DNA of 22,255 nucleotides from Pseudomonadota bacterium (GCA_023420795.1 JAEZVM010000269.1:1-22255); one strand, 5' to 3'; shown: positions 1 through 9,477, numbered from the stretch's first letter. Notes: generated by a model not told the origin, from the letters alone. Numbers and translations are program-made.

Positions 1-723
1 GGCACAACCACCTACCTGCACCAGCTCACTCAGGACAGCGCGCACAAGCTTTACATTGATGCAATCGACTCGCTGGTGCTGATCCAGGCGCAAAGCAAAC
101 CCGACGTGCTGCCGGAGTATGACCGTGCGCTGCTGCATCGCGAGCTGATGCTTTTCCCGGACTGGTATGTCGGCAAGCACCTCGGCGTCACATTGACGGA
201 CAAACAGACCGAGACGCTGAACAAAGTCTTCGACACCCTGCTCGCAAACAATCTGGCGCAACCGCAGGTCTATGTGCACCGGGATTACCATTCGCGCAAC
301 CTGATGGTTCTCCCGCAGGGCAATCCCGGCATTCTGGATTTCCAGGACGCGGTATATGGCCCCATCACCTACGACCTGGTATCGCTGCTGCGCGATGCCT
401 ACATCCAGTGGGACGAAGAAATGGTGCTTGACTGGGCGATCCGTTATTGGGAGCGTGCCAAGCGCGCCGGCCTGCCGGTCAGCCACGACATCGACAGCTT
501 TTACCGCGACTTCGAATTCATGGGCCTGCAGCGGCATCTGAAGGTGCTCGGCATCTTCGCCCGGCTGTATCACCGCGACGGCAAGGACGGTTATTTGAAA
601 GACATGCCGCTAGTGATGGAATACACGCGCAAGGCAGCCGGTCGCTACAAGGCGCTTGCGCCGCTGATCGGCCTGCTGGACGAGCTGGAAGAAAAGGCGC
701 CGCAGGTCGGCTATACCTTCTGA
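1..723 (+). CDS. amgK: N-acetylmuramate/N-acetylglucosamine anomeric kinase AmgK, 5'-truncated by window edge
   Basis: The frame is open from base 1 to a TGA at 721-723, so this is the C-terminal 240 residues of a larger protein; the internal ATG at 76 is not the real start. It has the aminoglycoside-phosphotransferase/choline-kinase fold signatures: a catalytic loop VHRDYHSRN (HxDxxxxN) at bases 274-300, then the metal-binding LDFQDA at 334-351. In this family AmgK phosphorylates the anomeric carbon of MurNAc (and GlcNAc) in the cytoplasm, the first step of the anabolic peptidoglycan recycling route. The gene directly after it is murU, 13 nt away, whose enzyme uses the AmgK product, and this makes AmgK more likely than a generic antibiotic phosphotransferase. 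The first part of the kinase, including the nucleotide-binding lobe, lies outside the window. Confidence 0.88.
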   Translation, partial: GTTTYLHQLTQDSAHKLYIDAIDSLVLIQAQSKPDVLPEYDRALLHRELMLFPDWYVGKHLGVTLTDKQTETLNKVFDTLLANNLAQPQVYVHRDYHSRNLMVLPQGNPGILDFQDAVYGPITYDLVSLLRDAYIQWDEEMVLDWAIRYWERAKRAGLPVSHDIDSFYRDFEFMGLQRHLKVLGIFARLYHRDGKDGYLKDMPLVMEYTRKAAGRYKALAPLIGLLDELEEKAPQVGYTF

Positions 724-736
724 CAAAGGCCGCATT

Positions 737-1446
737 ATGAAGGCAATGATTTTTGCCGCCGGACGCGGCGAGCGCATGCGGCCGCTGACAGACAGCTGCC
801 CCAAGCCGCTGCTGAAAGTGCGCGGCCGGCCGCTGATCGTCTGGCATATCCTGAATCTGGTGCGGGCCGGCATCACCGACATCGTGATCAACCATGCGCA
901 TCTCGGCCACATGATTGAGGAAGCCTTGGGCGATGGTTCGAAATTCGGCGCGCGCATCAGTTATTCCGCGGAAGGAACCGCACTGGAAACGGCAGGCGGT
1001 GTCGCAAAGGCGCGCCATCTGCTGGGAGAAGAGCCGTTCGTTGCCATCGCCGCAGACATCTATTGCCCGCATTTCGATTTCGAGCAGGTGAAAGATGCGC
1101 TGCAGGACAATGACCCGTGGGGCAATCCGCATCCGCTCGACAAACGCGACGTCGCCTGGCTGTACCTGGTAAAGAATCCGCCGCATCATCCGAAGGGCGA
1201 TTTCGCGCTGCACAGTTTTTCCATCGCCAATGAAGGCGAGACGCGCCACACGTTTTCCGGCATCGGTGTGTACCGTCCGGAGATCTTCGATGCGATCGAG
1301 CCGGGCCAGTCCGCGCCGATTGCGCCCATCCTGCGCGAATACGCGGCGCGCGGCCAGGTCGGCGGCGATATCTACCGCGGCGACTGGACCGACGTTGGCA
1401 CGCCCGAGCGGCTGGCGAAACTGAACGGCGAACAAGGAGTTCCGAT

Positions 1447-1450
<4 letters not shown>
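737..1450 (+). CDS. murU: N-acetylmuramate alpha-1-phosphate uridylyltransferase MurU
   Basis: This 237-residue protein is a single-domain sugar-phosphate nucleotidyltransferase. The signature FAAGRGERMRPLTD lies near residues 6-19, followed by KPLL (about 24-27), which places the substrate loop. MurU joins UTP and MurNAc-1-phosphate to give UDP-MurNAc, bypassing de novo synthesis by MurA and MurB. The length fits MurU rather than the longer GlmU or glucose-1-phosphate uridylyltransferases. It starts 13 nt after amgK, and its stop overlaps the pepP start in an ATGA (1447-1450), so the genes are very probably co-transcribed and translationally coupled. Without the amgK neighbour the sequence could be read as a generic RfbA/GCD1-type nucleotidyltransferase; the pairing makes the call fairly secure. 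Confidence 0.9.
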
Positions 1451-2778
<1,328 letters not shown>

Positions 2779-2788
2779 TTTTTCGAAC

Positions 2789-3931
2789 ATGGCCCCCACC
2801 GATTTCGATATCGCGATCTGCGGCGCCGGTCCGGTCGGCTTGGCGCTGACGCTGCTGCTCGTCAAACGCGGCGCACCGGCGAACCGCATTGCATTGATTG
2901 ACGCGAAGCCGCTCGATCAGGTTTCCTCCGACCCGCGCTCGATTGCGCTCTCGTACGGCAGCACGCAGATTCTCGAAGAAGCGGGCATCTGGCCGGTCGC
3001 CTCCGACCCGATCCACCGGATCCATGTATCGCGCCGGGGTCATTTCGGTCGCACGCAGATCGACCGTGAGGAATACGGCTTGCCGGCTCTCGGCTACGTC
3101 GCGCGCTACGGAACGCTGGTCACCGCGATGGCCGCTGCCATAAAACAGACGCAAGTCGTGATGCTGCGACCTGCGCAGGTCAGCGGCACCTCGGAGCAGG
3201 AAGACGCAGTCGAATTGCGCTTCGCCGACGGCAAATCCGCCAGCACGCAGATCATGGCTCAGGCAGAAGGCGGCGTGTTTTCCGAGCAGGGCGAACGCTC
3301 GAAACGGCGCGACTACGACCAGACGGCGATCATTGCGCAAGTCACAGCAACCGCACCGCTTGCGCACTGCGCATTCGAGCGCTTCACCGACGAAGGTCCG
3401 CTGGCGCTGCTGCCGCAGGATGATGGTTATTCACTGGTTTGGTGCACGCGCCCGGAAACCGCCGCGCGCCTGATGGCGCTGCCGGATAGCGAATTTCTGG
3501 AACAACTCGGACAAGCCTTCGGTTCCCGCGCCGGCCGCTTCACTACCATCACACCACGCGCCGCCTATCCGCTCGGCTTGAACGCGCACATGGCAATGAC
3601 GGCGCGGACGGTGGCAATCGGCAATGCGGCGCAGACGCTGCATCCGGTCGCAGGCCAGGGATTGAATCTCGGCCTGCGCGACGCAGCCGTGCTCGCGCGC
3701 CTCTTGGCACGGGAAGCGACGCCGGACATGCTGCTGCGCTTTGCACAATTGCGGCATGCCGATCGCAAGACCACGATTGCACTGACCGACACCTTGGCGC
3801 GCATCTTTTCCAGCGCACCGGATGGTGCGCTCTCGCAAACGATACTGGGAAGCTCGCTGGCGCTGATCGACGCAATAAGGCCAGCCAAACGCCTGCTTGC
3901 GGAACAGATGATGTTCGGTAGGCGCCAATGA
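2789..3931 (+). CDS. ubiH: FAD-dependent ubiquinone biosynthesis hydroxylase, UbiH family
   Basis: This 380-residue flavoprotein monooxygenase has the N-terminal FAD Rossmann motif GAGPVGL at residues 12-18, SDPRSIAL (47-54) of the UbiH/UbiF/VisC family, and the second FAD motif GNAAQTLHPVAGQGLNLG beginning near residue 278. Members hydroxylate the ring of a polyprenylphenol on the way to ubiquinone. Position directly after pepP favours UbiH, but UbiI, UbiF and UbiM relatives share these motifs and regiospecificity cannot be read from sequence. It begins 10 nt after pepP and is the last gene of the + strand run. Its TGA at 3929-3931 touches a strong palindrome, so termination probably starts within a few bases of the stop. 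Confidence 0.88.
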   Translation: MAPTDFDIAICGAGPVGLALTLLLVKRGAPANRIALIDAKPLDQVSSDPRSIALSYGSTQILEEAGIWPVASDPIHRIHVSRRGHFGRTQIDREEYGLPALGYVARYGTLVTAMAAAIKQTQVVMLRPAQVSGTSEQEDAVELRFADGKSASTQIMAQAEGGVFSEQGERSKRRDYDQTAIIAQVTATAPLAHCAFERFTDEGPLALLPQDDGYSLVWCTRPETAARLMALPDSEFLEQLGQAFGSRAGRFTTITPRAAYPLGLNAHMAMTARTVAIGNAAQTLHPVAGQGLNLGLRDAAVLARLLAREATPDMLLRFAQLRHADRKTTIALTDTLARIFSSAPDGALSQTILGSSLALIDAIRPAKRLLAEQMMFGRRQ

Positions 3932-3957
3932 AAAAGCCGCGCAATTGCGCGGCTTTT
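3932..3957. terminator. Bidirectional rho-independent terminator between ubiH and pntB
   Basis: A perfect 26-bp palindrome is centred between 3944 and 3945. Its arms run AAAAGCCGCGCAA / TTGCGCGGCTTTT, giving a GC-rich stem flanked by A-run and T-run on the two sides. It lies between the convergent ends of ubiH (+, stop 3931) and pntB (-, stop 3979) and can serve both. Confidence 0.85.
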
Positions 3958-3978
3958 CCGTTCCAGGCAGATAGCCGG

Positions 3979-5400
3979 TCAGGCAGCCTTCAGCGCACCC
4001 AGCACTTCGTCCAGCATCTTCTTTGCATCGCCGAACAGCATCCGGTTGTTCTCCTTGTAGAACAGCGGATTGTCAACGCCCGCATAGCCGGACGCCATGC
4101 TGCGCTTCATGACGATCGAAGTCTTTGCTTTCCAGACTTCGAGTACCGGCATGCCGGCAATCGGGCTGCCCGGATCTTCCTGTGCCGCCGGGTTCACGAT
4201 GTCATTCGCGCCAATCACCATCGCGACGTCGGCCTCGCCGAAGTCGCCGTTGATCTCGTCCATCTCCATCACGATGTCGTAAGGCACCTTGGCTTCGGCC
4301 AGCAGCACGTTCATGTGGCCCGGCATACGGCCCGCAACCGGGTGAATGCCAAAACGCACATTGACGCCTTTCTCGCGCAGATGCTTGGTAATCTCGAACA
4401 CTGTGTGCTGCGCCTGTGCAACTGCCATGCCGTAGCCGGGAACGATGATCACATTCTTGGCGTCGCGCAGCAGTTCGCCGGTTTCGGCCGCAGTGACCGG
4501 AACCACCTCGCCTGCCGGCTGTGCAGCACCACCGGCAGCAGCCGGCTTGGCGCCTTCGGAACCGAAACCGCCGGCGATCACGCTGATGAAGTTGCGGTTC
4601 ATCGCGCGGCACATGATGTAGGACAGGATCGCGCCGCTGGAGCCGACCAGCGCACCGGTGACGATCAGCAGGTCGTTCGACAGCATGAAGCCGGTCGCGG
4701 CCGCTGCCCAGCCGGAATAGCTGTTAAGCATCGACACCACCACCGGCATGTCGGCGCCGCCGATTGCCATCACCATGTGGATGCCGAAAAGCAGCGCGAT
4801 CACCGTCATCACGATCAGCGGCGTCATGCCTTCGCTGATCGAGCCAGCGCGCAGGAATTGGGCGCCGAAATAAATCACGACCAACAGGCCGGCGAGATTG
4901 AGCCAGTGACGCGCCGGCAGCAGCAAGGGCTTGCCACCGATGCGGCCGGACAGCTTGCCGAAGGCAATGATCGAGCCGGAGAACGTGATCGCGCCGATCA
5001 GGATGCCGACATAGATCTCGATTTCGTGAATCGCCTTTTCCGCGCCGGTGAAATTCGCCGATGCAGCCGGATCGATATAGCTGGCATAGCCGACCAGCGT
5101 CGCCGCCAGGCCGACCAGGCTGTGCATCAACGCCACCAGTTCCGGCATCTGCGTCATCTGCACGGTGCGTGCGGCATACAGGCCGATCGCTGCGCCGACC
5201 ACCATGGCGGCGACGATCCAGGAAATGCCGGACGCGGTGACATGCTGGCCGAAGACGGTCGCGAGCACCGCGATCGCCATGCCGATCATGCCGTACAGGT
5301 TGCCGCGCCGGGCGGTTTCCGGATTGGAGAGGCCGCCGAGGCTGAGAATGAAGAGGATGGTCGCGCCCAGGTAAGCGACTGTTGTGAGACTTTCAGACAT
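3979..5400 (-). CDS. pntB: NAD(P) transhydrogenase subunit beta PntB
   Basis: PntB forms membrane domain dII together with PntA, plus the NADP(H)-binding domain dIII. The transhydrogenase couples proton entry to hydride transfer from NADH to NADP+. The protein has 473 residues: about nine hydrophobic segments in the first 280, then a soluble region with VIIVPGYGMAVAQAQH and a run ending VIGANDIVNPAA, both characteristic of dIII. I place the start at the ATG at 5400 (MSES...), because a near-perfect ribosome site lies 5 nt upstream. A longer frame beginning with GTG at 5409 would use bases inside that site. It is 19 nt downstream of pntA and ends 22 nt before the shared terminator. Confidence 0.95.
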   Translation of the reverse strand: MSESLTTVAYLGATILFILSLGGLSNPETARRGNLYGMIGMAIAVLATVFGQHVTASGISWIVAAMVVGAAIGLYAARTVQMTQMPELVALMHSLVGLAATLVGYASYIDPAASANFTGAEKAIHEIEIYVGILIGAITFSGSIIAFGKLSGRIGGKPLLLPARHWLNLAGLLVVIYFGAQFLRAGSISEGMTPLIVMTVIALLFGIHMVMAIGGADMPVVVSMLNSYSGWAAAATGFMLSNDLLIVTGALVGSSGAILSYIMCRAMNRNFISVIAGGFGSEGAKPAAAGGAAQPAGEVVPVTAAETGELLRDAKNVIIVPGYGMAVAQAQHTVFEITKHLREKGVNVRFGIHPVAGRMPGHMNVLLAEAKVPYDIVMEMDEINGDFGEADVAMVIGANDIVNPAAQEDPGSPIAGMPVLEVWKAKTSIVMKRSMASGYAGVDNPLFYKENNRMLFGDAKKMLDEVLGALKAA

Positions 5401-5405
5401 TTTTA

Positions 5406-5415
5406 TCACCTCCCT
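5406..5415 (-). promoter_or_regulatory. Strong ribosome binding site of pntB
   Basis: Read on the - strand the sequence is AGGGAGGTGA followed by TAAAA and ATG. This near-complete anti-16S complement, 5 nt before the ATG at 5400, decides the start of pntB and excludes the GTG at 5409, which is part of the site itself. Confidence 0.8.
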
Positions 5416-5419
5416 TTTA

Positions 5420-7006
5420 TTATTTGCGGAACATCGCCAGCATGCGGCGTGTCACGGCGAAGCCGCCGAACATGTTGATCGAGGTGAGTACGATGCCGAT
5501 CATCGCCAGCCAGCGGATCCAGTCGCTTGGCCGCTCGATGCCTGCATCGAGCGGAGGCGCGATCTGTACCAGCGCACCGATCGCGATGATGCTGGAAATC
5601 GCATTGGTCACGCTCATCAGCGGCGTGTGCAGTGACGGCGTGACATTCCACACCACCATGTAGCCGACGAAGCAGGCCAGCACGAAGACGGTGAAGTGGC
5701 CGAGGAAGGCCGCCGGCGCATACGCGCCGATGAACCAGAACATCGCGGCCGCCACCCCGAACAGGATCGCGATGCGCGTACCGGAAGCCGGCTCGCTCGG
5801 TGCGCCGTGACCATGCGCCTTGGGCGGTGCTGCCACCGCCGGCTTGGCAGCGGGCTTGGCTGCTGGCGGCAGCTTGGGCGCCGGCGGCGGCCATGTGACC
5901 TCGCCGTTCTTGATGACGGTCAGGCCGCGAATGGCGTCGTCTTCCATGTTGACGTCGATGACGCCGTCCTTGTTTTTGCACAGCTCCTCGGTCAGGCGCA
6001 GCAGGTTGTTCGAGTACAGCGTCGAGGATTGCTTCGACAGGCGGCTGACAAGGTCGGTGTAGCCGACGATGGTCACACCGTGCTTCACCACTGCCTGGCC
6101 GGGCTCGGTCAGTTCGCAGTTGCCGCCCTGCTCGGCCGCCATGTCAACGATGACGCTGCCCGGCTTCATGCTCTTCACCATCTCGGCGGTGATCAGCTTG
6201 GGCGCCGGCTTGCCGGGAATCAGGGCGGTCGTGATGATGATGTCCACCTCCTTAGCCTGCTTTGCGTACATCTCGCGCTGCGCCTGCTGGAAGCCCTCGC
6301 TCATCACCTTGGCGTAACCGCCGCCGCCGGAGCCTTCTTCCTCGTAATCGACCTTGACGAATTCGCCGCCCAGCGACACGACCTGGTCGGCCACTTCGGC
6401 GCGCGTGTCATTGGCGCGCACGATGGCGCCTAAGCCCACCGCAGTGCCGATTGCCGCCAAACCGGCCACGCCTGCGCCAGCGATGAAGACCTTGGCCGGC
6501 GGGATCTTGCCGGCTGCCGTTACCTGACCGTTGAAGAATCGGCCGAAGGCGTTGGCAGCCTCGATGACGGCGCGATAGCCGGCAACGCCGGCCATGGAGG
6601 TCAGCGCGTCCATTTTCTGGGCACGGCTCAGGGTGCGCGGCAGCGAGTCGATCGCCAGCACGGTCGCCTTCTTCGCCGCCAGCTGCTGCATCAGTTCAGG
6701 ATTCTGCGCCGGCCAGATGAAGGAAATCAGCGTGCCGCCTTCGCGCATCAAATCGACTTCTTCGGCGCTCGGGCCGCGTACCTTGAACACGATGTCGGAC
6801 GTGCCCCACAGCTTGTCGGCGCTATCGATGATCTGCGCGCCTGCGGCACGATAAGTATCGTCGCTGAAGTTTGCCGCATTGCCGGCGCCGGTTTCCACCG
6901 CTACCGAAAACCCGAGCTTGATGAGCTTTTCCACGACGTCGGGAACGGTTGCAACCCGCTTTTCCCCTGGAAAAACTTCGCGTGGTATTCCAATCGTGAG
7001 AGGCAT
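5420..7006 (-). CDS. pntA: NAD(P) transhydrogenase subunit alpha PntA, undivided form
   Basis: This 528-residue protein joins the NAD(H)-binding domain dI (residues about 1-370, with a GAGVAGLAAIGTA dinucleotide-binding motif and an alanine dehydrogenase-like N-terminus) to a C-terminal membrane part with about four hydrophobic segments (about 410-526). In many bacteria these are split into pntAA and pntAB; here they are one gene, as in E. coli (510 residues). The extra length sits in a proline/alanine/lysine-rich linker at about 373-409 containing HGHG. The ATG at 7006 is preceded on the - strand by AAGGGGG with about 5 nt spacing. pntB follows after 19 nt, so the two are surely co-transcribed. 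The gene lies downstream of panD with a 93-nt gap that contains a small stem-loop. Confidence 0.95.
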   Translation of the reverse strand: MPLTIGIPREVFPGEKRVATVPDVVEKLIKLGFSVAVETGAGNAANFSDDTYRAAGAQIIDSADKLWGTSDIVFKVRGPSAEEVDLMREGGTLISFIWPAQNPELMQQLAAKKATVLAIDSLPRTLSRAQKMDALTSMAGVAGYRAVIEAANAFGRFFNGQVTAAGKIPPAKVFIAGAGVAGLAAIGTAVGLGAIVRANDTRAEVADQVVSLGGEFVKVDYEEEGSGGGGYAKVMSEGFQQAQREMYAKQAKEVDIIITTALIPGKPAPKLITAEMVKSMKPGSVIVDMAAEQGGNCELTEPGQAVVKHGVTIVGYTDLVSRLSKQSSTLYSNNLLRLTEELCKNKDGVIDVNMEDDAIRGLTVIKNGEVTWPPPAPKLPPAAKPAAKPAVAAPPKAHGHGAPSEPASGTRIAILFGVAAAMFWFIGAYAPAAFLGHFTVFVLACFVGYMVVWNVTPSLHTPLMSVTNAISSIIAIGALVQIAPPLDAGIERPSDWIRWLAMIGIVLTSINMFGGFAVTRRMLAMFRK

Positions 7007-7072
7007 ATTTCCCCCTTGGTTATATGAATTTATCGGCGCAAAAACACCGCCGCTCCCGCTTCTTATAGATAT

Positions 7073-7092
7073 GGACGGAATGCCATCCGTCC
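7073..7092 (-). other. Stem-loop between panD and pntA, possible weak terminator or attenuator
   Basis: Perfect 7-bp arms GGACGGA (7073-7079) and TCCGTCC (7086-7092) enclose a 6-nt loop, 8 nt after the panD stop in the direction of transcription. There is no T-run on the panD-distal side, so it is at best a weak terminator. It may partly separate panD from pntAB or stabilise the panD 3' end. Confidence 0.4.
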
Positions 7093-7099
7093 TTCACCA

Positions 7100-7459
7100 C
7101 TATTTTTTCAGCCCGGTGATCTGGTTCTTTTCGTCCACGAAAACGATCTTCGGCACGTAGGTTTCCACCTCGCTCTCATTCATCGGCGCATAGGTGCAGA
7201 TGATCAGCAGATCGCCCAGATGAGCACGACGCGCCGCCGCGCCATTGAGGGAAATCTCGCCGCTACCGCGCTTGCCCTTGATGGCATAGGTCGAAAAACG
7301 TTCACCGTTGTTGATGTTGTAAAGCTCGATCTTTTCGAATTCCTTGATATCAGCGGCCTCCAGCAGGTTTTCGTCAATACCGCACGATCCCTCATAGTGC
7401 AGGTCTGCCTGCGTTACTGTTACCCGATGAATCTTCGACCGAAGCATGATGCGTTGCAT
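7100..7459 (-). CDS. panD: Aspartate 1-decarboxylase PanD (pyruvoyl enzyme)
   Basis: This 119-residue proenzyme decarboxylates L-aspartate to beta-alanine, a precursor of pantothenate and coenzyme A, in the cytoplasm. The self-cleavage site Gly24-Ser25 is visible in HYEGSCGID; Ser25 becomes the pyruvoyl cofactor. Other conserved active-site positions are present: Lys9, Arg54, Tyr58 (RFSTYAI) and Asn72 (SLNGAA). The ATG at 7459 has a good ribosome site on the - strand (CAGGAG, 6 nt spacing), and the alternative ATG at codon 5 has none. Upstream, its leader contains a long hairpin (7484-7513), described separately. No other pantothenate gene is in the window. Confidence 0.96.
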   Translation of the reverse strand: MQRIMLRSKIHRVTVTQADLHYEGSCGIDENLLEAADIKEFEKIELYNINNGERFSTYAIKGKRGSGEISLNGAAARRAHLGDLLIICTYAPMNESEVETYVPKIVFVDEKNQITGLKK

Positions 7460-7483
7460 TTTTTCTCCTGACTGCAGTACATC

Positions 7484-7513
7484 TGTCGCTGCTTATGATG
7501 ATAAGCAACGACA
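7484..7513 (-). promoter_or_regulatory. 13-bp hairpin in the panD leader
   Basis: Two 13-nt arms (7484-7496 and 7501-7513) surround a 4-nt loop (7497-7500). As DNA there is one mismatch in the arms. In RNA copied from the panD strand that position is a U-G wobble pair, so the panD leader would form an unbroken 13-bp stem. In RNA of the other strand it would be a C-A mismatch. The stem ends about 13 nt before the panD ribosome site. It is not followed by a T-run, so it is not a terminator. Whether it is an RNA control element or a protein-binding palindrome cannot be told here. Confidence 0.5.
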
Positions 7514-7858
7514 GGGTGATGGTTCCCTGAAGGGAATATGTTGTTTGGAAAACGGGAATTCTGACAATAGAAAATTCTTACGTTGATCTTACACGGAAAC
7601 TAAAAATTAGAACAACCGTTCTTTAATAAATTTCTCCGATCAATCCCTCAATTAGGAACGTAATCATGTCTATGCACAGTCTCGCAGATAAAGGGAAAAG
7701 TGACGAATGAGAAATATGGCTTTCTTTCGCGCTCGCTTAATTTATGAACAATTGAAAATTGTGCGACATCAATAAACACTCGTTTCCACGGTGGATCATT
7801 CGTTCTCCGCACGTATCAACCGCTCTCTGGATAACCGACGGGACGCAAGCATGCGCGG

Positions 7859-7864
7859 TAAAAT
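7859..7864 (+). promoter_or_regulatory. Possible -10 box of nudJ-mnmA
   Basis: TAAAAT (5 of 6 match to TATAAT) lies 22 nt before the nudJ ATG, which predicts a short leader of about 16 nt. No acceptable -35 box lies 16-18 nt upstream, so this is a weak call. Confidence 0.35.
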
Positions 7865-7886
7865 GGCGCCCTCTTCGAGGAATACT

Positions 7887-8372
7887 ATGTCTGAAGTTTG
7901 GAAACCTTCCGTAACGGTTGCAGCGATTATCGAACGCAATGGCCGTTTCCTCCTGGTCGAGGAAGAGACCAGCGATGGGATTCGCTTCAACCAGCCAGCC
8001 GGTCATCTCGACCCGAACGAATCATTGATGGAAGCCGTAACCCGGGAGACCCTGGAAGAAGCGGCCTACGATTTCTCGCCGACTTCGCTGATCGGCATGT
8101 ATATGTCACGCTACATTTCCTCCCGCACCGGGAAGGAAGTGACCTATCTACGCTTTGCCTTTGCCGGCGAACTCGGTGCCCAGCATGACCGCCCGCTCGA
8201 TGAAGGCATCCTGCGCACCGTCTGGATGACGCGCGAAGAAATGCTTGCATGTGAGGAAAAACACCGTAGTCCCTTGGTACTGCGGTGCGTCGATGACTAT
8301 CTTGCCGGCAAGGGTGTCCCCTTGTCGCTGATTTACACGCACCCAAGCGCCATCGGAGTGTTCAATGGCTAA
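7887..8372 (+). CDS. nudJ: NUDIX hydrolase, NudJ-like phosphatase
   Basis: This 161-residue NUDIX protein has the Nudix box from GHLDPNESLMEAVTRETLEE (about residues 39-58), matching GX5EX7REUXEEXGU with an Ala in place of the final Gly. The start at 7887 (MSEVWKP...) is chosen because GAGG lies 6 nt upstream; the in-frame extension back to 7791 has no ribosome site and would cover the likely promoter. E. coli NudJ hydrolyses thiamine-pyrimidine pyrophosphate and nucleoside di- and triphosphates, but the substrate here is not readable from sequence. The gene overlaps mnmA by 8 nt (8365-8372). The same nudJ-mnmA pairing occurs in E. coli, which supports the name. Confidence 0.85.
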   Translation: MSEVWKPSVTVAAIIERNGRFLLVEEETSDGIRFNQPAGHLDPNESLMEAVTRETLEEAAYDFSPTSLIGMYMSRYISSRTGKEVTYLRFAFAGELGAQHDRPLDEGILRTVWMTREEMLACEEKHRSPLVLRCVDDYLAGKGVPLSLIYTHPSAIGVFNG

Positions 8373-9477
8373 AAAGCGGGTCGTGATCGGCATGTCGGGC
8401 GGCGTCGATTCCTCGGTTTCTGCATGGCTGCTGAAGGAACAGGGCTATGACGTGGTCGGCCTGTTCATGAAGAACTGGGAAGACGACGACGATTCCGAAT
8501 ACTGTTCGTCGCGCCAAGACTGGATCGATGCGGCCAGCGTCGCCGATGTGGTCGGCGTCGATATCGAAGCAGTCAATTTCGCCTCGGAATACAAGGACCG
8601 GGTGTTCGCCGAATTCCTGCGTGAATACCAGGCCGGACGCACGCCGAACCCGGATGTGCTGTGCAACGCCGAGATCAAGTTCAAGGCCTTCCTCGACCAT
8701 GCGATGAAGCTGGGCGCCGATCTGATCGCAACCGGCCATTACGCACGTGTGCGCAGGGTGGAAACCGGGCCCGACGCCGGCAGGTTCCAGTTGCTCAAAG
8801 CACTTGATGCGAGCAAGGACCAGAGTTACTTCCTGCATCGCCTGAACCAGGCGCAGCTGTCGAAGACGCTGTTCCCGCTGGGCGAAATTCCAAAAACGGA
8901 AGTCCGCAAGATAGCGGAAAAGATCGGCCTGCCGAACGCGAAGAAAAAGGACTCGACCGGCATCTGCTTCATCGGCGAGCGCCCGTTCCGGGAATTTCTC
9001 AACCGCTACCTATCCTATCGCCCGGGTCCGATGAAGACGCCGGACGGCACGGTGGTCGGAGAACATGTGGGCTTGAGCTTTTATACGCTCGGCCAGCGCA
9101 AGGGCATCGGTCTGGGCGGCATGAAAGCGTATCAGAATGCGCAGGGCAGCAGCGACGCCTGGTATGTGGCGAAGAAGGATATCGAGAACAATACGCTGTA
9201 CGTGGCACAAGGCCACGACCATCCGTGGCTGCTCTCTTCCTCGCTCAGTGCGGATCAGGCCAGCTGGATTGCGGGCCATACCCCAGTCACCCGAGAACTG
9301 TCGGCCAAGACCCGTTACCGGCAAGCCGATGTGCCGTGCACATTGGCGGATAGCCACGACCAGCATTTCACTCTGCACTTCCCGAATCCGCAGTGGGCAG
9401 TCACGCCGGGCCAGTCGACCGTGCTCTACGACGGCGAGGTTTGTGTCGGCGGTGGCATTATTCACTCGGCAAGCTGA
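8365..9477 (+). CDS. mnmA: tRNA-specific 2-thiouridylase MnmA
   Basis: MnmA puts the sulfur of 2-thiouridine on U34 of tRNA-Lys, -Glu and -Gln, using ATP to adenylate the base and a persulfide to deliver sulfur. The 370-residue protein has the PP-loop SGGVDSS at residues 11-17, the conserved Cys100 in PNPDVLCNAEIKF, and the catalytic Cys201 in DSTGICFIGER. Both thiol residues are intact, so the enzyme should be active. Its ATG lies inside the end of nudJ (8-nt overlap), which implies translational coupling. It ends 65 nt before the convergent SRPBCC gene. The third tRNA wobble-position system in this window, queA-tgt, acts on a different base. Confidence 0.96.
   Translation: MAKKRVVIGMSGGVDSSVSAWLLKEQGYDVVGLFMKNWEDDDDSEYCSSRQDWIDAASVADVVGVDIEAVNFASEYKDRVFAEFLREYQAGRTPNPDVLCNAEIKFKAFLDHAMKLGADLIATGHYARVRRVETGPDAGRFQLLKALDASKDQSYFLHRLNQAQLSKTLFPLGEIPKTEVRKIAEKIGLPNAKKKDSTGICFIGERPFREFLNRYLSYRPGPMKTPDGTVVGEHVGLSFYTLGQRKGIGLGGMKAYQNAQGSSDAWYVAKKDIENNTLYVAQGHDHPWLLSSSLSADQASWIAGHTPVTRELSAKTRYRQADVPCTLADSHDQHFTLHFPNPQWAVTPGQSTVLYDGEVCVGGGIIHSAS

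Larger units (their letters stand above)
7460..7886. other. AT-rich 427-bp intergenic region between divergent panD and nudJ
   Basis: No protein of recognisable family fits here. The region is clearly richer in A and T than the surrounding genes, especially 7555-7780. It contains the panD leader hairpin (7484-7513), a short perfect inverted repeat TTCCCT-GA-AGGGAA (7523-7536), another ACAATT-GAA-AATTGT (7748-7762), two very small overlapping reading frames (7666-7710 and 7707-7775) with a ribosome-site-like AGGAA before the first, and a probable nudJ -10 box (7859-7864). It must hold the panD promoter, but I could not pick one convincingly. Confidence 0.6.

Noticed and set aside
518..1435. 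A 305-codon open frame on the - strand across amgK and murU
   Set aside because: It is antisense to two motif-bearing genes and composed of shadow-like arginine- and histidine-rich sequence.
3928..5478. A 516-codon open frame on the + strand across pntB
   Set aside because: It is the reverse side of pntB, which has clear family motifs and a strong ribosome site. The shadow protein is rich in His, Arg, Asp and Gln with no known fold, as expected from antisense reading of GC-rich genes.
7791..7886. Upstream start for nudJ giving 32 extra residues
   Set aside because: There is no ribosome site, and the segment covers the likely -10 (7859-7864). The ATG at 7887 has GAGG at good spacing and gives the usual family length.
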